NCBI GenBank assembly: GCA_037439945.1
Contig: JBBIVA010000089.1
Span: forward strand, 1 to 15,883
Source: CALEUX01 sp037439945
GTDB lineage: Bacteria > Bacteroidota > Bacteroidia > Bacteroidales > Marinilabiliaceae
DNA: 15,883 nucleotides
Direction: 5' to 3'
The stretch's first letter is position 1, and each line of letters opens with the position of its first letter. Shown here piece by piece: positions 1 through 8,007 of this stretch. The notes under the pieces are model-generated. The model made no database searches. It had not been told where the DNA came from and worked only from the letters and a program-made list of their open reading frames with translations. Position numbers and translations under genes: made by a program.

Positions 1-20
1 CACTTAATTGAGAATTGAAC

Positions 21-42
21 TTTTGTCTCGTTAGGGACAAAA
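21..42. repeat. short hairpin, TTTTGTCT / GGACAAAA
   Basis: The arms at 21-28 and 35-42 pair over 8 bp, with one T·G wobble next to the 6-nt loop CGTTAG. A T-rich run follows at 47-51, so this could be a weak terminator for a gene left of the window. The sequence also resembles short GTTAGGGACAAAA-type segments that I recall as scattered repeats in Bacteroidota genomes. That memory is not verified here. Confidence 0.35.
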
Positions 43-270
43 CAACTTTTTATCGTATAGTAGTGATTTATTTTAGATGTTACTTAATAATATATTATAA
101 TAAATTGGGCAATAACAAATTTTCTTTTAACTTTAAAATTATTCCAACCTGAACCTATCTTTTTTAAATTATAATTTTACTTAATTCACTTGTTTTAAAA
201 TAGAATTACAAACAGGGAAAGGGTTAACAGATAAACTCAATAATTAAATTTATTAATGCACTAACGCCTT

Positions 271-286
271 GTAAATAATTATTTAC
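271..286. repeat. perfect 16-bp palindrome GTAAATAATTATTTAC
   Basis: Eight-base arms join with no spacer. It lies about 150 bp upstream of the gene at 436 in very AT-rich DNA, where such palindromes arise more easily by chance. It could be an operator or nothing. Confidence 0.3.
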
Positions 287-435
287 TTATTACACTGACT
301 TAATCAGGACAGTTGATTGGTACTTTTTAATATTGGTTTATTATTAATTTACTTATCCGTCAGGAAACGTATGAATTATCAAACCTTGAAAATCTGTTAG
401 TTTTTGCCCAAATTCATTTGGTTTGCAGTTAAGTT

Positions 436-927
436 ATGAGCGAAAGAAAAATTACGTTGCCGGAATGGCGGTTATTTCTTAATGAAAAATTCCAGGGAGT
501 TTCCCGAGAGACTTTAAGATCCATTAGCCTTGAAGCATTACCAAGGTTAATGCACGTTTTGGACAAAAACAGGCACTTATGCAACGAATGTGCGGTTCAA
601 TACGATATATTATTATCAATGATACTTCAAATACCGTCCTTATTCAACAATCATGATTTGACTGAACAATTTAAAAAGGAGTTAAATAAAACAACACGGA
701 TTTTAACCCTTAAACATGGATTATATCCAAAGGGCTTATGGTTATCCCGAATTACCGGTATTGGGATAATTTCAGGAGTTGCAGCGGCCTTTATATTTTA
801 TTCACTAGCGAACAAAATTGATTTACCCTGGATACTTTTTCTGGGGGCAGCTACAGGTATGGTAATGGGTTGGATAATCGGAAAATATAAAGAATACCAA
901 TTAAAAAAAGACGATAAACTTTATTAA
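436..927 (+). CDS. hypothetical protein with two C-terminal membrane helices
   Basis: A 163-residue protein of no family I recognise. Residues 1-105 are hydrophilic and probably cytoplasmic. Within them, His47 with Cys49 and Cys52 (HLCNEC) could bind a metal or be redox-active. Two hydrophobic helices follow at about 106-125 and 131-150, each rich in Gly/Ala, and then a short charged tail ending KKDDKLY. The layout (cytoplasmic His/Cys motif followed by membrane helices) recalls zinc-binding anti-sigma factors, but the spacing is H-x-C-x2-C, not H-x3-C-x2-C, and no sigma-factor gene is adjacent, so I do not assign that role. The stop lies 11 nt before the ATG of the peptidase gene, so the two are probably co-transcribed. 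No Shine-Dalgarno sequence is visible. Coding potential looks real; function is unknown. Confidence 0.75.
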   Translation: MSERKITLPEWRLFLNEKFQGVSRETLRSISLEALPRLMHVLDKNRHLCNECAVQYDILLSMILQIPSLFNNHDLTEQFKKELNKTTRILTLKHGLYPKGLWLSRITGIGIISGVAAAFIFYSLANKIDLPWILFLGAATGMVMGWIIGKYKEYQLKKDDKLY

Positions 928-938
928 TCTCAAAAATT

Positions 939-3071
939 ATGAGAAAAAAACTTTTTACATTAATCACCCTGGCAGGAATTTTATATATATCGCAAGGCTG
1001 CAAACAATTTAGCCAAAAAGGATATTCCTACCCCGAAACCAAAAAGGTGGATACTATTGATACCTATTTTGGACATCAGGTTGCCGACCCTTATCGCTGG
1101 CTCGAAGATGACCAATCTGCCGAAACCAAACTTTGGGTGGAAGAACAAAACAAAGTAACTAATGCCTTTTTACAAAAAATACCTTTCAGGGAAAATATTA
1201 AAACCCGCCTAAAAGATGTATGGACCTATGCCCGTCAATCAACACCCAAAAGAAAAGGTGATTATCAGTTCTATTACAGGAATGATGGGACCCAGAACCA
1301 TTCAGTTTTATATGTAAAAAAAGATGGTGAAGATGGTGAAAGGGTATTAATTGACCCTAATTTATTCTCTGATGATGGAACTATTTCGTTGGCATCAGTA
1401 TCTGCATCAAAAGATGGAAAATTTGTTGCATATGCCATTTCAAAAGGGGGGTCTGACTGGAGGGAAGTTTTTGTAAAAAATGTTGAAACAGGTGAAAATC
1501 TTGATGATCACTTAATGTGGGTAAAGTTTTCAGGTTTCTCCTGGGATAAGGGTGGTTTTTATTACAACCGTTATGATGCTCCTGCCTCAGGCTCTGAATT
1601 GTCACAAAAAAACACCAATCAAAAAGTTTATTACCACAAGTTGAACACCAAACAGGATACCGACAAACTGGTACATGCTGATCCTGATAATCCACAAAGA
1701 AATTTTGATACAGCAGTTGATGATTCTGAAAACTACCTGCTGCTTTCAACCAGTCAATCAACAAAAGGCAACACTTTACTTATTAAGGATTTAAAGAAAA
1801 ACAAAGATTGGTTGGTAGCCGATGATAATTTTATTACTTCAAGTAATTATATTACAACAGTAAATAATCAAATCTGGATTCTGACAAATAACGATGCACC
1901 TAAGTACAGATTAATGTCAATTAATCCGGAAAAACCAGCCAGAGAATATTGGTCTGAAATTATAGCTGAAACAGAAAATGTCCTTAAGGGAATATCGGTT
2001 AGCCGCGATTATATAATTGCACATTATATGACTGATGTTCAATCAAAATTAAAGGTTTTCGACAAAAAAGGATTATTTTTATCAGATATTGAATTACCAC
2101 AAACAGGCTCAGTAAATTCAATAGAAACAAATAAAACAAACAATATAATTTATTACTCTTTTAATGCTTATACTGTTCCCGAGCAGGTAATATCATACGA
2201 TATTGATAACAAAAAGGAAAACAAGGAGTTTATACCAAATGTTGATTTTAACCCTGATAATTATGAAACCAAACTGGTATTTATTACAGCTCAGGATGGG
2301 GCTCAAATACCATTATCTATTGTGCATAAAAAAGGGTTATTATTAAATTCGGCAAACCCAACACTCCTTTATGGTTATGGAGGGTTTAATATTGTTTACC
2401 CCCCAAGATTTGATGCACGATTAGTGCCCTGGCTCGAGAACGGGGGAGTTTATGTTAATGCCCATATACGTGGCGGAGGTGAATATGGTGAAGAATGGTA
2501 CCGGGCAGGGATTAAAATGAATAAACAAAGGGTGTTTGATGATTTTATCCTGGCAGCCGAAAAACTTATTGAAATGGGTTACACATCAAATAAAAAACTT
2601 GCAATAATTGGAGGCTCAAATGGCGGATTGTTAGTTGGAGCAGTAGCAAATCAACGACCCGATTTATTCAAAGTGGCGCTCCCTGCTGTTGGGGTTATGG
2701 ATATGCTCAGGTACCAGAAATTTACAATTGGATGGGCCTGGGCAGGAGATTATGGCAGAAGCGATGATTCTGAAGAGATGTTTAGGTACATTTATGCATA
2801 TTCACCCTTACATAATATCCCATCAACAAAAAATTTTCCTGCAGTTTTGGTAACCACAGCCGACCATGACGACAGGGTTGTTCCCGCCCACTCATTTAAA
2901 TATATAGCAACTCTTCAGGAAAAATATAAAGGTAAGCGACCGGTAATGATACGTATTGAAACAAAAGCCGGACACGGTGCGGGTAAACCAATCTCCATGC
3001 AGATTGAGGAGGTGGCAGACAGATGGGCCTTTGCATTATATAATATGGGAGAAAGTTATCAAAAAGATTAA
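939..3071 (+). CDS. prolyl oligopeptidase family serine peptidase (S9A), lipoprotein
   Basis: The protein has 710 residues, the usual size of prolyl oligopeptidase, which cuts short peptides after proline. The N-terminus is a lipoprotein signal with lipobox ISQGC, lipidated Cys21 predicted, so it should act in the periplasm or at the outer membrane. The N-terminal S9 signature (DPYRWLED) is followed by a beta-propeller to about residue 420 and an alpha/beta hydrolase domain to the end. The catalytic triad is visible: Ser560 in GGSNGG, Asp644 in DHDDRVVP, and His679 in AGHGAG. The GGGEYGEEWY segment before the nucleophile is also typical. It probably forms a two-gene unit with the small membrane protein upstream. 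No clear terminator follows; only a weak all-AT stem is seen at 3165-3181. Family assignment is secure; the substrate in vivo is not known. Confidence 0.95.
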   Translation: MRKKLFTLITLAGILYISQGCKQFSQKGYSYPETKKVDTIDTYFGHQVADPYRWLEDDQSAETKLWVEEQNKVTNAFLQKIPFRENIKTRLKDVWTYARQSTPKRKGDYQFYYRNDGTQNHSVLYVKKDGEDGERVLIDPNLFSDDGTISLASVSASKDGKFVAYAISKGGSDWREVFVKNVETGENLDDHLMWVKFSGFSWDKGGFYYNRYDAPASGSELSQKNTNQKVYYHKLNTKQDTDKLVHADPDNPQRNFDTAVDDSENYLLLSTSQSTKGNTLLIKDLKKNKDWLVADDNFITSSNYITTVNNQIWILTNNDAPKYRLMSINPEKPAREYWSEIIAETENVLKGISVSRDYIIAHYMTDVQSKLKVFDKKGLFLSDIELPQTGSVNSIETNKTNNIIYYSFNAYTVPEQVISYDIDNKKENKEFIPNVDFNPDNYETKLVFITAQDGAQIPLSIVHKKGLLLNSANPTLLYGYGGFNIVYPPRFDARLVPWLENGGVYVNAHIRGGGEYGEEWYRAGIKMNKQRVFDDFILAAEKLIEMGYTSNKKLAIIGGSNGGLLVGAVANQRPDLFKVALPAVGVMDMLRYQKFTIGWAWAGDYGRSDDSEEMFRYIYAYSPLHNIPSTKNFPAVLVTTADHDDRVVPAHSFKYIATLQEKYKGKRPVMIRIETKAGHGAGKPISMQIEEVADRWAFALYNMGESYQKD

Positions 3072-3207
3072 TTTAGTTAACTACTAAATATTTATTGATT
3101 TTTGTCGTTATATTTAAAACACCATAAAACGCTGTATCTCTTTATTTTTTAAAAACCTAATTCATTATTTTTACGAAATAACATTTTTATTCGATGAAAT
3201 GGCATGT

Positions 3208-3241
3208 TTTGGTTAACAGAATAGCAAATTCCTTATATTTG
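3208..3241 (+). promoter_or_regulatory. Bacteroidota-type promoter, distal, for the TPR lipoprotein
   Basis: TTTG at 3208-3211 and TATATTTG at 3234-3241 match the -33 TTTG and -7 TANNTTTG consensus of the Bacteroidota primary sigma factor. The spacer is 22 bp, slightly long. The leader to the ATG at 3339 would be about 90 nt. Confidence 0.45.
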
Positions 3242-3283
3242 CAATTAATATAAGGGGAACCTTTTATATTTTGAAAACATTAT

Positions 3284-3291
3284 TATATTTG
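3284..3291 (+). promoter_or_regulatory. second promoter -7 box TATATTTG, proximal
   Basis: This is an exact TANNTTTG box 48 bp before the ATG at 3339, giving a leader of about 40 nt. The -33 position is only a T run near 3262-3265, not TTTG. An imperfect inverted repeat (ATAAGG / CCTTTTAT) lies between this box and the distal promoter and might be an operator. Confidence 0.4.
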
Positions 3292-3338
3292 TAAGAAAGT
3301 TGAGAAATAGTTCAAGAACAAATAATTAAGCTAACATT

Positions 3339-5060
3339 ATGAAAAGAACACAATTTAAATTATTTGCTTATCTGGCACTTGCCGCAGTTGTGGCTGGTTG
3401 TTCCAGTCTCGAAAAAATGAGAAAAGGTGCTACTGATGTTACCTATACTGTTACACCTGAAGTATTACAGGCACATGGAGGTAAAGTTGATGTGAGCATT
3501 AAAGTACAGATCCCAGCCAATTATTTTGACAAGAAAGCTGTTGTTGAAGCTACCCCTGTACTTGTTTATGAAGGTGGCGAAACCGCTTTCCCAAGTTACA
3601 AAGTTCAGGGTGAAAAAGCACCTGGTAATGCACAAGTAATTTCCAGAACAACCGGTGGTCAGGTTAATTACACCAATTTTGTTCCATATAACGAAAAAAT
3701 GAGGGTTTCTGACCTTGTTATACGTATTAAGGCAACAAAAGGAACTACCTCTTTGGATTTTGAACCTTATAAAATTGCCGAAGGGGTTATTTCAACATCA
3801 GGATTAGTGGCCGCACAAGGAATCATGGGAAGCATTGGTAAAAACCAATTCCAACGTATTATCCCTGTTACAAAAAGTGCTGAAATTCTTTTCCTTATCC
3901 AACAAGCTACTTTACGTAACACCGAATTGACCAAAGAAGAAGTTAAGGCTCTTAACGCTTTCATAAAAAGCGCACAAGCCGCTGAAAACCAAAAATTCAA
4001 AGGTGTTGAAGTTGCTGCGTATGCATCACCTGACGGTGCTCTTGATTTGAACACCAAACTTGCTGCACAACGTGAAGCTGCTGCTAAAGGATTTCTTGCA
4101 AGCGAATTGAAAAAAGCAAAAGTTGATGCTGCCAAAGCTGATTTCTACAATGTAAAAAATACTCCTGAAGACTGGGAAGGTTTTAAAGCATTAATGGAAA
4201 AAAGCACCATTCAGGATAAAGACCTTATCCTTAGGGTTCTTTCAATGTACAACGATCCGGAAGTACGTGAGCGCGAAATTAAGAATATGGCCAATACTTA
4301 TAAAGTAATTGCTGATGAAATTCTTCCAAAATTAAGACGTTCAAAATTAAATGTTAACGTTGAAGAAATTGGTAAATCCGATGACGAGTTAATTACCCTT
4401 GCCTCATCTGACCCATCAAAACTTAAACTTGAGGAAATTTTGTACAGCGCAACTCTTACAAAAGATGTTGACAAACAATTGGCTATTTACAAATCAGCTG
4501 CTGCTCAACACCCAAATTGCTGGAGGGCCCAAAACAATGTTGGATATACCCTTTACCTAAAAGGCGATCTTGACGGTGCTAAAGTTGCTTTTGAAAAAGC
4601 TAACTCAATTAAAGCTAATCAGCCTGAAGTAATGAATAACCTTGGTGTTATTGCCCTTCGCAAAGGTGATATGGCCAAAGCAGAAGAGTATTTTGGTGCT
4701 GCTGCAGGTGCAGGTGCAGAACTTGACAACAACCTTGGTGTTGTAGCAATTTACAAAGGAATGTATGACGAAGCAATCCGTTATTTCGGTAACAGCACAA
4801 GTTGCAATGCAGCTCTTGCAAAAATTCTTGCCGGAAAATATGACGCAGCTCTTTCTACTTTAAATGCCAACACAATGGAAATAGGTTTGAAATATTATTT
4901 AAAAGCTGTTGTTGGTGTGCGCACTAACGACTCTGACCTGATGTTTGCAAGCCTGCGCAAAGCTGTTGAACTTGACAGCAAATATAAAAACGTTGCTAAA
5001 ACCGACATGGAATTTGCTAAATTCTTTGGCGATGCAACTTTCAAATCAATAGTACAGTAA
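3339..5060 (+). CDS. outer-membrane-type lipoprotein with OmpA-like segment and TPRs
   Basis: The protein has 573 residues. A clear lipoprotein signal ends at lipobox VAGC with Cys21 followed by Ser-Ser, so export and anchoring to an outer-membrane leaflet are likely. Residues about 35-200 are beta-rich. Residues about 222-250 (AYASPDG at 227-233, then LNTKLAAQREAAAK) resemble the OmpA C-terminal peptidoglycan-associated fold found in many Bacteroidales lipoproteins. Residues about 385-530 contain at least two to three tetratricopeptide repeats (for example NNVGYTLYLKGDLDGAKVAF), a protein-binding scaffold. By eye, codon use is biased to GCT, GTT, CTT and AAA more than in neighbours, which together with tandem promoter boxes and a strong terminator suggests high expression. 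It is monocistronic. The role is probably structural in the cell envelope; the binding partner is unknown. Confidence 0.85.
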   Translation: MKRTQFKLFAYLALAAVVAGCSSLEKMRKGATDVTYTVTPEVLQAHGGKVDVSIKVQIPANYFDKKAVVEATPVLVYEGGETAFPSYKVQGEKAPGNAQVISRTTGGQVNYTNFVPYNEKMRVSDLVIRIKATKGTTSLDFEPYKIAEGVISTSGLVAAQGIMGSIGKNQFQRIIPVTKSAEILFLIQQATLRNTELTKEEVKALNAFIKSAQAAENQKFKGVEVAAYASPDGALDLNTKLAAQREAAAKGFLASELKKAKVDAAKADFYNVKNTPEDWEGFKALMEKSTIQDKDLILRVLSMYNDPEVREREIKNMANTYKVIADEILPKLRRSKLNVNVEEIGKSDDELITLASSDPSKLKLEEILYSATLTKDVDKQLAIYKSAAAQHPNCWRAQNNVGYTLYLKGDLDGAKVAFEKANSIKANQPEVMNNLGVIALRKGDMAKAEEYFGAAAGAGAELDNNLGVVAIYKGMYDEAIRYFGNSTSCNAALAKILAGKYDAALSTLNANTMEIGLKYYLKAVVGVRTNDSDLMFASLRKAVELDSKYKNVAKTDMEFAKFFGDATFKSIVQ

Positions 5061-5076
5061 TTACAAACTATTAAAT

Positions 5077-5108
5077 AAAAAAGGGGCGCCTTTCAGCGCC
5101 TCTTTTTT
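5077..5108. terminator. strong bidirectional intrinsic terminator
   Basis: A 13-bp stem (5077-5089 with 5096-5108, one G·T wobble) closes a 6-nt loop CTTTCA. The stem has a GGGGCGC core flanked by A6 on the left and T6 on the right, so it can work on both strands. It lies 17 bp after the TPR lipoprotein stop, and reads from the other side for the convergent methyltransferase gene about 160 bp away. Confidence 0.93.
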
Positions 5109-5266
5109 ATTTCTGTTATTTCCTGTTATCAAAATTTTAACCCAATAACTGCCTGAATCTGGGTTTATTTAAATATCGACCACAGGTAAATTATACATTC
5201 GCCTTTCCCAATTAAAGAATGATGGCAAATTTGAGATAAAAACAATTTTTTTGTGATATCCCAAAA

Positions 5267-5815
5267 TCAGGTTATTGTTTGTGTTCCACTTCCCATATTC
5301 TTAACAGTTTCCCAAATCACTATACCAGCTGAAACAGAGATATTAAGCGAATGCTTGGTCCCAAATTGGGGTATTTCAACACAAAAATCACATTTATCAA
5401 CCACCTTTTGTTGAACCCCCTTTACCTCATTTCCAAAAACCAAAGCATATTTTTCTCCAATTACAGGCTTAAAACTGTTAAGGCTAAGACTACCTTCCAC
5501 CTGTTCAATTGCCACAATTTTATATCCTTTACTTTTAAGATAACTAACAGCTTCCAGTGTGTCATTAAAATATTTCCATGTAACAGACTCCTCTGCACCT
5601 AAAGCGGATTTATGAATTTCATTATTAGGAGGAACTGCAGTTATTCCACATAAATACAAAGCCTCCATACAAAATGCATCACATGTTCTGAAAACACTAC
5701 CAACATTATGTAAGCTGCGTATATTATCCAAAACAATAACAACGTTATGTTTAGGTGTTATTTTAAACTCTTCAACAGTTAATCTGTTTAATTCAGAAAT
5801 AAGGAGTTTTCTCAT
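5267..5815 (-). CDS. TrmH/SpoU-family RNA methyltransferase
   Basis: The protein has 182 residues, the length of a minimal SPOUT-class RNA 2'-O-methyltransferase with no added RNA-binding domain. The three SpoU motifs are present in order. Motif 1 is NIRSLHNVGSVFRT (residues 31-44) with the Asn and Arg expected for catalysis. Motif 2 is ALVFGNEVKGV (124-134). Motif 3 is IPQFGTKHSLNISVSAGI (148-165), which forms the knotted SAM site. The enzyme should use S-adenosylmethionine to methylate a ribose in tRNA or rRNA; which nucleotide cannot be read from sequence. The gene is divergent from sucC across 94 bp and convergent with the TPR lipoprotein. A possible -7 box TAATTTTG lies 23 bp before its start. 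The short hydrophilic C-terminal tail after residue 171 is not conserved in the family. Confidence 0.93.
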   Translation of the reverse strand: MRKLLISELNRLTVEEFKITPKHNVVIVLDNIRSLHNVGSVFRTCDAFCMEALYLCGITAVPPNNEIHKSALGAEESVTWKYFNDTLEAVSYLKSKGYKIVAIEQVEGSLSLNSFKPVIGEKYALVFGNEVKGVQQKVVDKCDFCVEIPQFGTKHSLNISVSAGIVIWETVKNMGSGTQTIT

Positions 5816-5837
5816 TTTATTTTTTTAGGCTAAGACC

Positions 5838-5845
5838 TCAAAATT
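5838..5845 (-). promoter_or_regulatory. candidate -7 box TAATTTTG for the methyltransferase gene
   Basis: The minus strand reads TAATTTTG here, an exact TANNTTTG match. It would start transcription roughly 15 nt before the ATG at 5815. The -33 region is only T-rich, so the call is tentative. Confidence 0.35.
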
Positions 5846-5909
5846 AACAATTATTGAACTTAGAAATGAAAAATAAAGTGTACTTTAAATAAATAAACCA
5901 AAATGTATT

Positions 5910-7097
5910 ATGAATATTCATGAATATCAGGCAAAGGCTATACTAAAAAGCCATGGTGTTAATATACAGGAAGGAATTGCTGTTTCATCCCCAACCGAGG
6001 CACTTGATGCTGCTAAAATAATTCAGGAAGAAACGGGTACCCGATGGTGGGTAATTAAAGCCCAGATACACGCTGGTGGCAGGGGTAAAGGCGGAGGTGT
6101 AAAACTAGCCAAAACCTTTGATGAGGTTAAATCCATTTCTGCAAAAATAATTGGGATGAATCTGGTAACACACCAAACAGGGCCAAAAGGGAAAAAAGTT
6201 AACAAAGTTTTAATAGCACAGGATGTTTACTATCCGGGGCCTTCTGAAAGATTAGAATTTTATTTAAGCATACTTTTAAACAGGAAAACAGGCAGAAATG
6301 TAATGGTTTATTCACCTGATGGAGGCGTAGATATTGAAGATGTGGCAGCCAATAGTCCTGAAAGAATTTTCAGGGAAGAAATTGAAAGCCCTTTTGGCCT
6401 GATGCCATTTCAAATGAGAAGAATTGCTTTTAATCTTGGCCTTTCCGGTTCAGCAGCAAAAGAAATGATTAAGTTTGTTGAAAACCTTTATAAAGCCTAC
6501 CTTGATGTTGATGCTACCCTTTTTGAGATAAATCCGGTTGTAAAAACTACCGATGATAAGATTATTGCAGTTGATGCAAAAGTGAATATAGATGACAATG
6601 CTCTTTTTCGCCAACCCAGAATTGCCGAACTTCGTGATTATTCCGAGGAGGACCCTGCTGAAACCGAAGCAGATAAAAACAATCTTAATTTTGTAAAACT
6701 TGATGGAAATGTTGGTTGTATGGTTAATGGAGCCGGATTGGCAATGGCTACCATGGATATTATAAAACTTTCGGGTGGTGACCCGGCCAATTTTCTTGAT
6801 GTTGGAGGTGGCGCTAATGTTAAAACTGTTGAAGCCGGTTTAAAAATTATTCTTGCCGACCAAAATGTTAAAGCAGTGCTTATAAATATATTTGGAGGTA
6901 TAGTGCGTTGCGACAGGGTTGCCAATGGAGTTGTTGAAGCATACCGTAATATGGGTAATATTAAGGTTCCTGTAATTGTAAGGCTCCAGGGTACAAATGC
7001 CATGGAAGGTAAAGCAGTTATTGATAATTCAGGATTAAAAGTTTACTCGGCAATATCATTACAGGAAGCTGCCGACCTTGTAAAAAAAATTGTTTAA
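5910..7097 (+). CDS. sucC: succinyl-CoA synthetase (ADP-forming) beta subunit
   Basis: The protein has 395 residues (Escherichia coli SucC has 388). It pairs with the alpha subunit SucD to interconvert succinyl-CoA + ADP + Pi and succinate + CoA + ATP in the cytoplasmic TCA or reductive succinate pathway. The N-terminal MNIHEYQAK and the KAQIHAGGRGKGGGVK loop (residues 50-65) mark the ATP-grasp domain; Glu206 and Asn208 (LFEINPV) belong to the nucleotide/Mg2+ site. The C-terminal CoA-ligase domain shows DPANFLDVGGGA (291-302) and FGGIVRCD (328-335). SucD is not in this window, so the subunits are unlinked here. The stop overlaps the nfo start as TAATG. The promoter is not obvious; TACTTTAA lies about 30 bp upstream of the ATG. 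Confidence 0.96.
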   Translation: MNIHEYQAKAILKSHGVNIQEGIAVSSPTEALDAAKIIQEETGTRWWVIKAQIHAGGRGKGGGVKLAKTFDEVKSISAKIIGMNLVTHQTGPKGKKVNKVLIAQDVYYPGPSERLEFYLSILLNRKTGRNVMVYSPDGGVDIEDVAANSPERIFREEIESPFGLMPFQMRRIAFNLGLSGSAAKEMIKFVENLYKAYLDVDATLFEINPVVKTTDDKIIAVDAKVNIDDNALFRQPRIAELRDYSEEDPAETEADKNNLNFVKLDGNVGCMVNGAGLAMATMDIIKLSGGDPANFLDVGGGANVKTVEAGLKIILADQNVKAVLINIFGGIVRCDRVANGVVEAYRNMGNIKVPVIVRLQGTNAMEGKAVIDNSGLKVYSAISLQEAADLVKKIV

Positions 7098-7954
7098 TGA
7101 AAATAACAGATAAATATATAGGCGCCCATGTAAGCACCCAGGGAGGAGTTGAAAATGCGCCATTAAATGCTGCCCAAATAGGAGCAAATGCTTTTGCATT
7201 ATTTACAAAAAACCAGCGGCAATGGGTGGCAAAACCGCTTTCGGGTGAAAGTATAAAACTTTTTAAAGAAAACTGCAGTAAGCATGGTTTTAACCCTGAG
7301 TTTATTTTGCCACATGATAGTTATCTTATTAATTTAGGACATCCAAAAAAGGATGGTCTTGAAAAATCACGAAATTCATTTCTTGATGAAATGCAACGAT
7401 GTGAGCAACTTGGCCTTACTATGCTGAATTTTCACCCCGGAAGCCACCTTAATGAAATTTCTGAAGAGAAATGTTTAAGAATAATTGCTGAATCAATAAA
7501 TATAGCCCTCGATAAAACAAAGGGTGTTACCGCAGTTATTGAAAATACATCGGGGCAGGGTACTAACGTTGGTTACAAATTTGAACATTTGGCTGAAATA
7601 ATAAATTGGGTTGAAGACAAAACCAGGGTTGGAATATGCATAGATACCTGTCATACCTTTACAGCCGGCTATGATTTGACAAAAAGTGAAGAATATAAAA
7701 AAACATGGGACATTTTTGACAATATTATAGGTAGCACTTTTTTAAAGGCCATTCACCTTAACGATAGTAAAAAAGCCCTTGAAAGCAGGGTTGACCGGCA
7801 TGATAATATAGGTGATGGTTTAATGGGGCCTGATTTTTTTATTAATTTTATTCGCGACACCCGTTTTAATGGTATTCCAATAATCCTTGAAACTCCTGAT
7901 GATAGTCGTTGGGCTAAGGAAATTGAATGGTTAAGGAGTTGTATCAATAATTGA
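7097..7954 (+). CDS. nfo: endonuclease IV (AP endonuclease)
   Basis: The protein has 285 residues, the same length as E. coli Nfo. It cleaves the DNA backbone 5' of abasic sites and removes blocked 3' ends in base-excision repair, using three zinc ions in a TIM barrel. All nine metal ligands known from E. coli Nfo can be found at a constant offset of +4: His73, His113, Glu149, Asp183, His186, His220, Asp233, His235 and Glu265. The three family signatures are visible around IENTSGQGTNVGY (148-160), GICIDTCHTFTAGYD (179-193) and HLNDSK...RVDRHDNIGDG (220-241). The start is fixed by the TAATG overlap with sucC, which suggests translational coupling. The DUF4294 gene follows after 53 bp. Confidence 0.97.
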   Translation: MKITDKYIGAHVSTQGGVENAPLNAAQIGANAFALFTKNQRQWVAKPLSGESIKLFKENCSKHGFNPEFILPHDSYLINLGHPKKDGLEKSRNSFLDEMQRCEQLGLTMLNFHPGSHLNEISEEKCLRIIAESINIALDKTKGVTAVIENTSGQGTNVGYKFEHLAEIINWVEDKTRVGICIDTCHTFTAGYDLTKSEEYKKTWDIFDNIIGSTFLKAIHLNDSKKALESRVDRHDNIGDGLMGPDFFINFIRDTRFNGIPIILETPDDSRWAKEIEWLRSCINN

Positions 7955-8007
7955 CCCTGACAACCGTTTTATTATAAAAAAACTCTTGTTTGTATGATTT
8001 TAAAAAA

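Larger units (their letters stand above)
1..435. other. AT-rich non-coding region at the window's left edge
   Basis: No convincing coding sequence is seen on either strand, and no RNA gene is recognised. It holds a short hairpin at 21-42 and a perfect 16-bp palindrome at 271-286, both listed separately. It presumably contains the promoter of the small membrane-protein gene at 436, but I find no clean TANNTTTG box close to that start. The nearest match, around 399-407, has one extra T. Confidence 0.6.

Noticed and set aside
436..927. Zinc-binding anti-sigma factor
   Set aside because: The His/Cys spacing is H-x-C-x2-C instead of H-x3-C-x2-C, there are two C-terminal helices instead of one central helix, and no sigma-factor gene is adjacent.
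1381..1764. Antisense frame of 127 codons inside the prolyl oligopeptidase gene
   Set aside because: It lies wholly within a well-supported gene on the other strand and encodes no recognisable family; it is a shadow of the coding bias.
3767..4135. Antisense frame of 122 codons inside the TPR lipoprotein gene
   Set aside because: Ala/Ser-rich translation of the opposite strand of a gene rich in GCT and AAA codons; no family match and no start context.
7990..8007. TTG start for the DUF4294 gene
   Set aside because: It would place YDFKK before a normal signal sequence; the ATG at 8008 begins the signal directly and needs no rare start codon.
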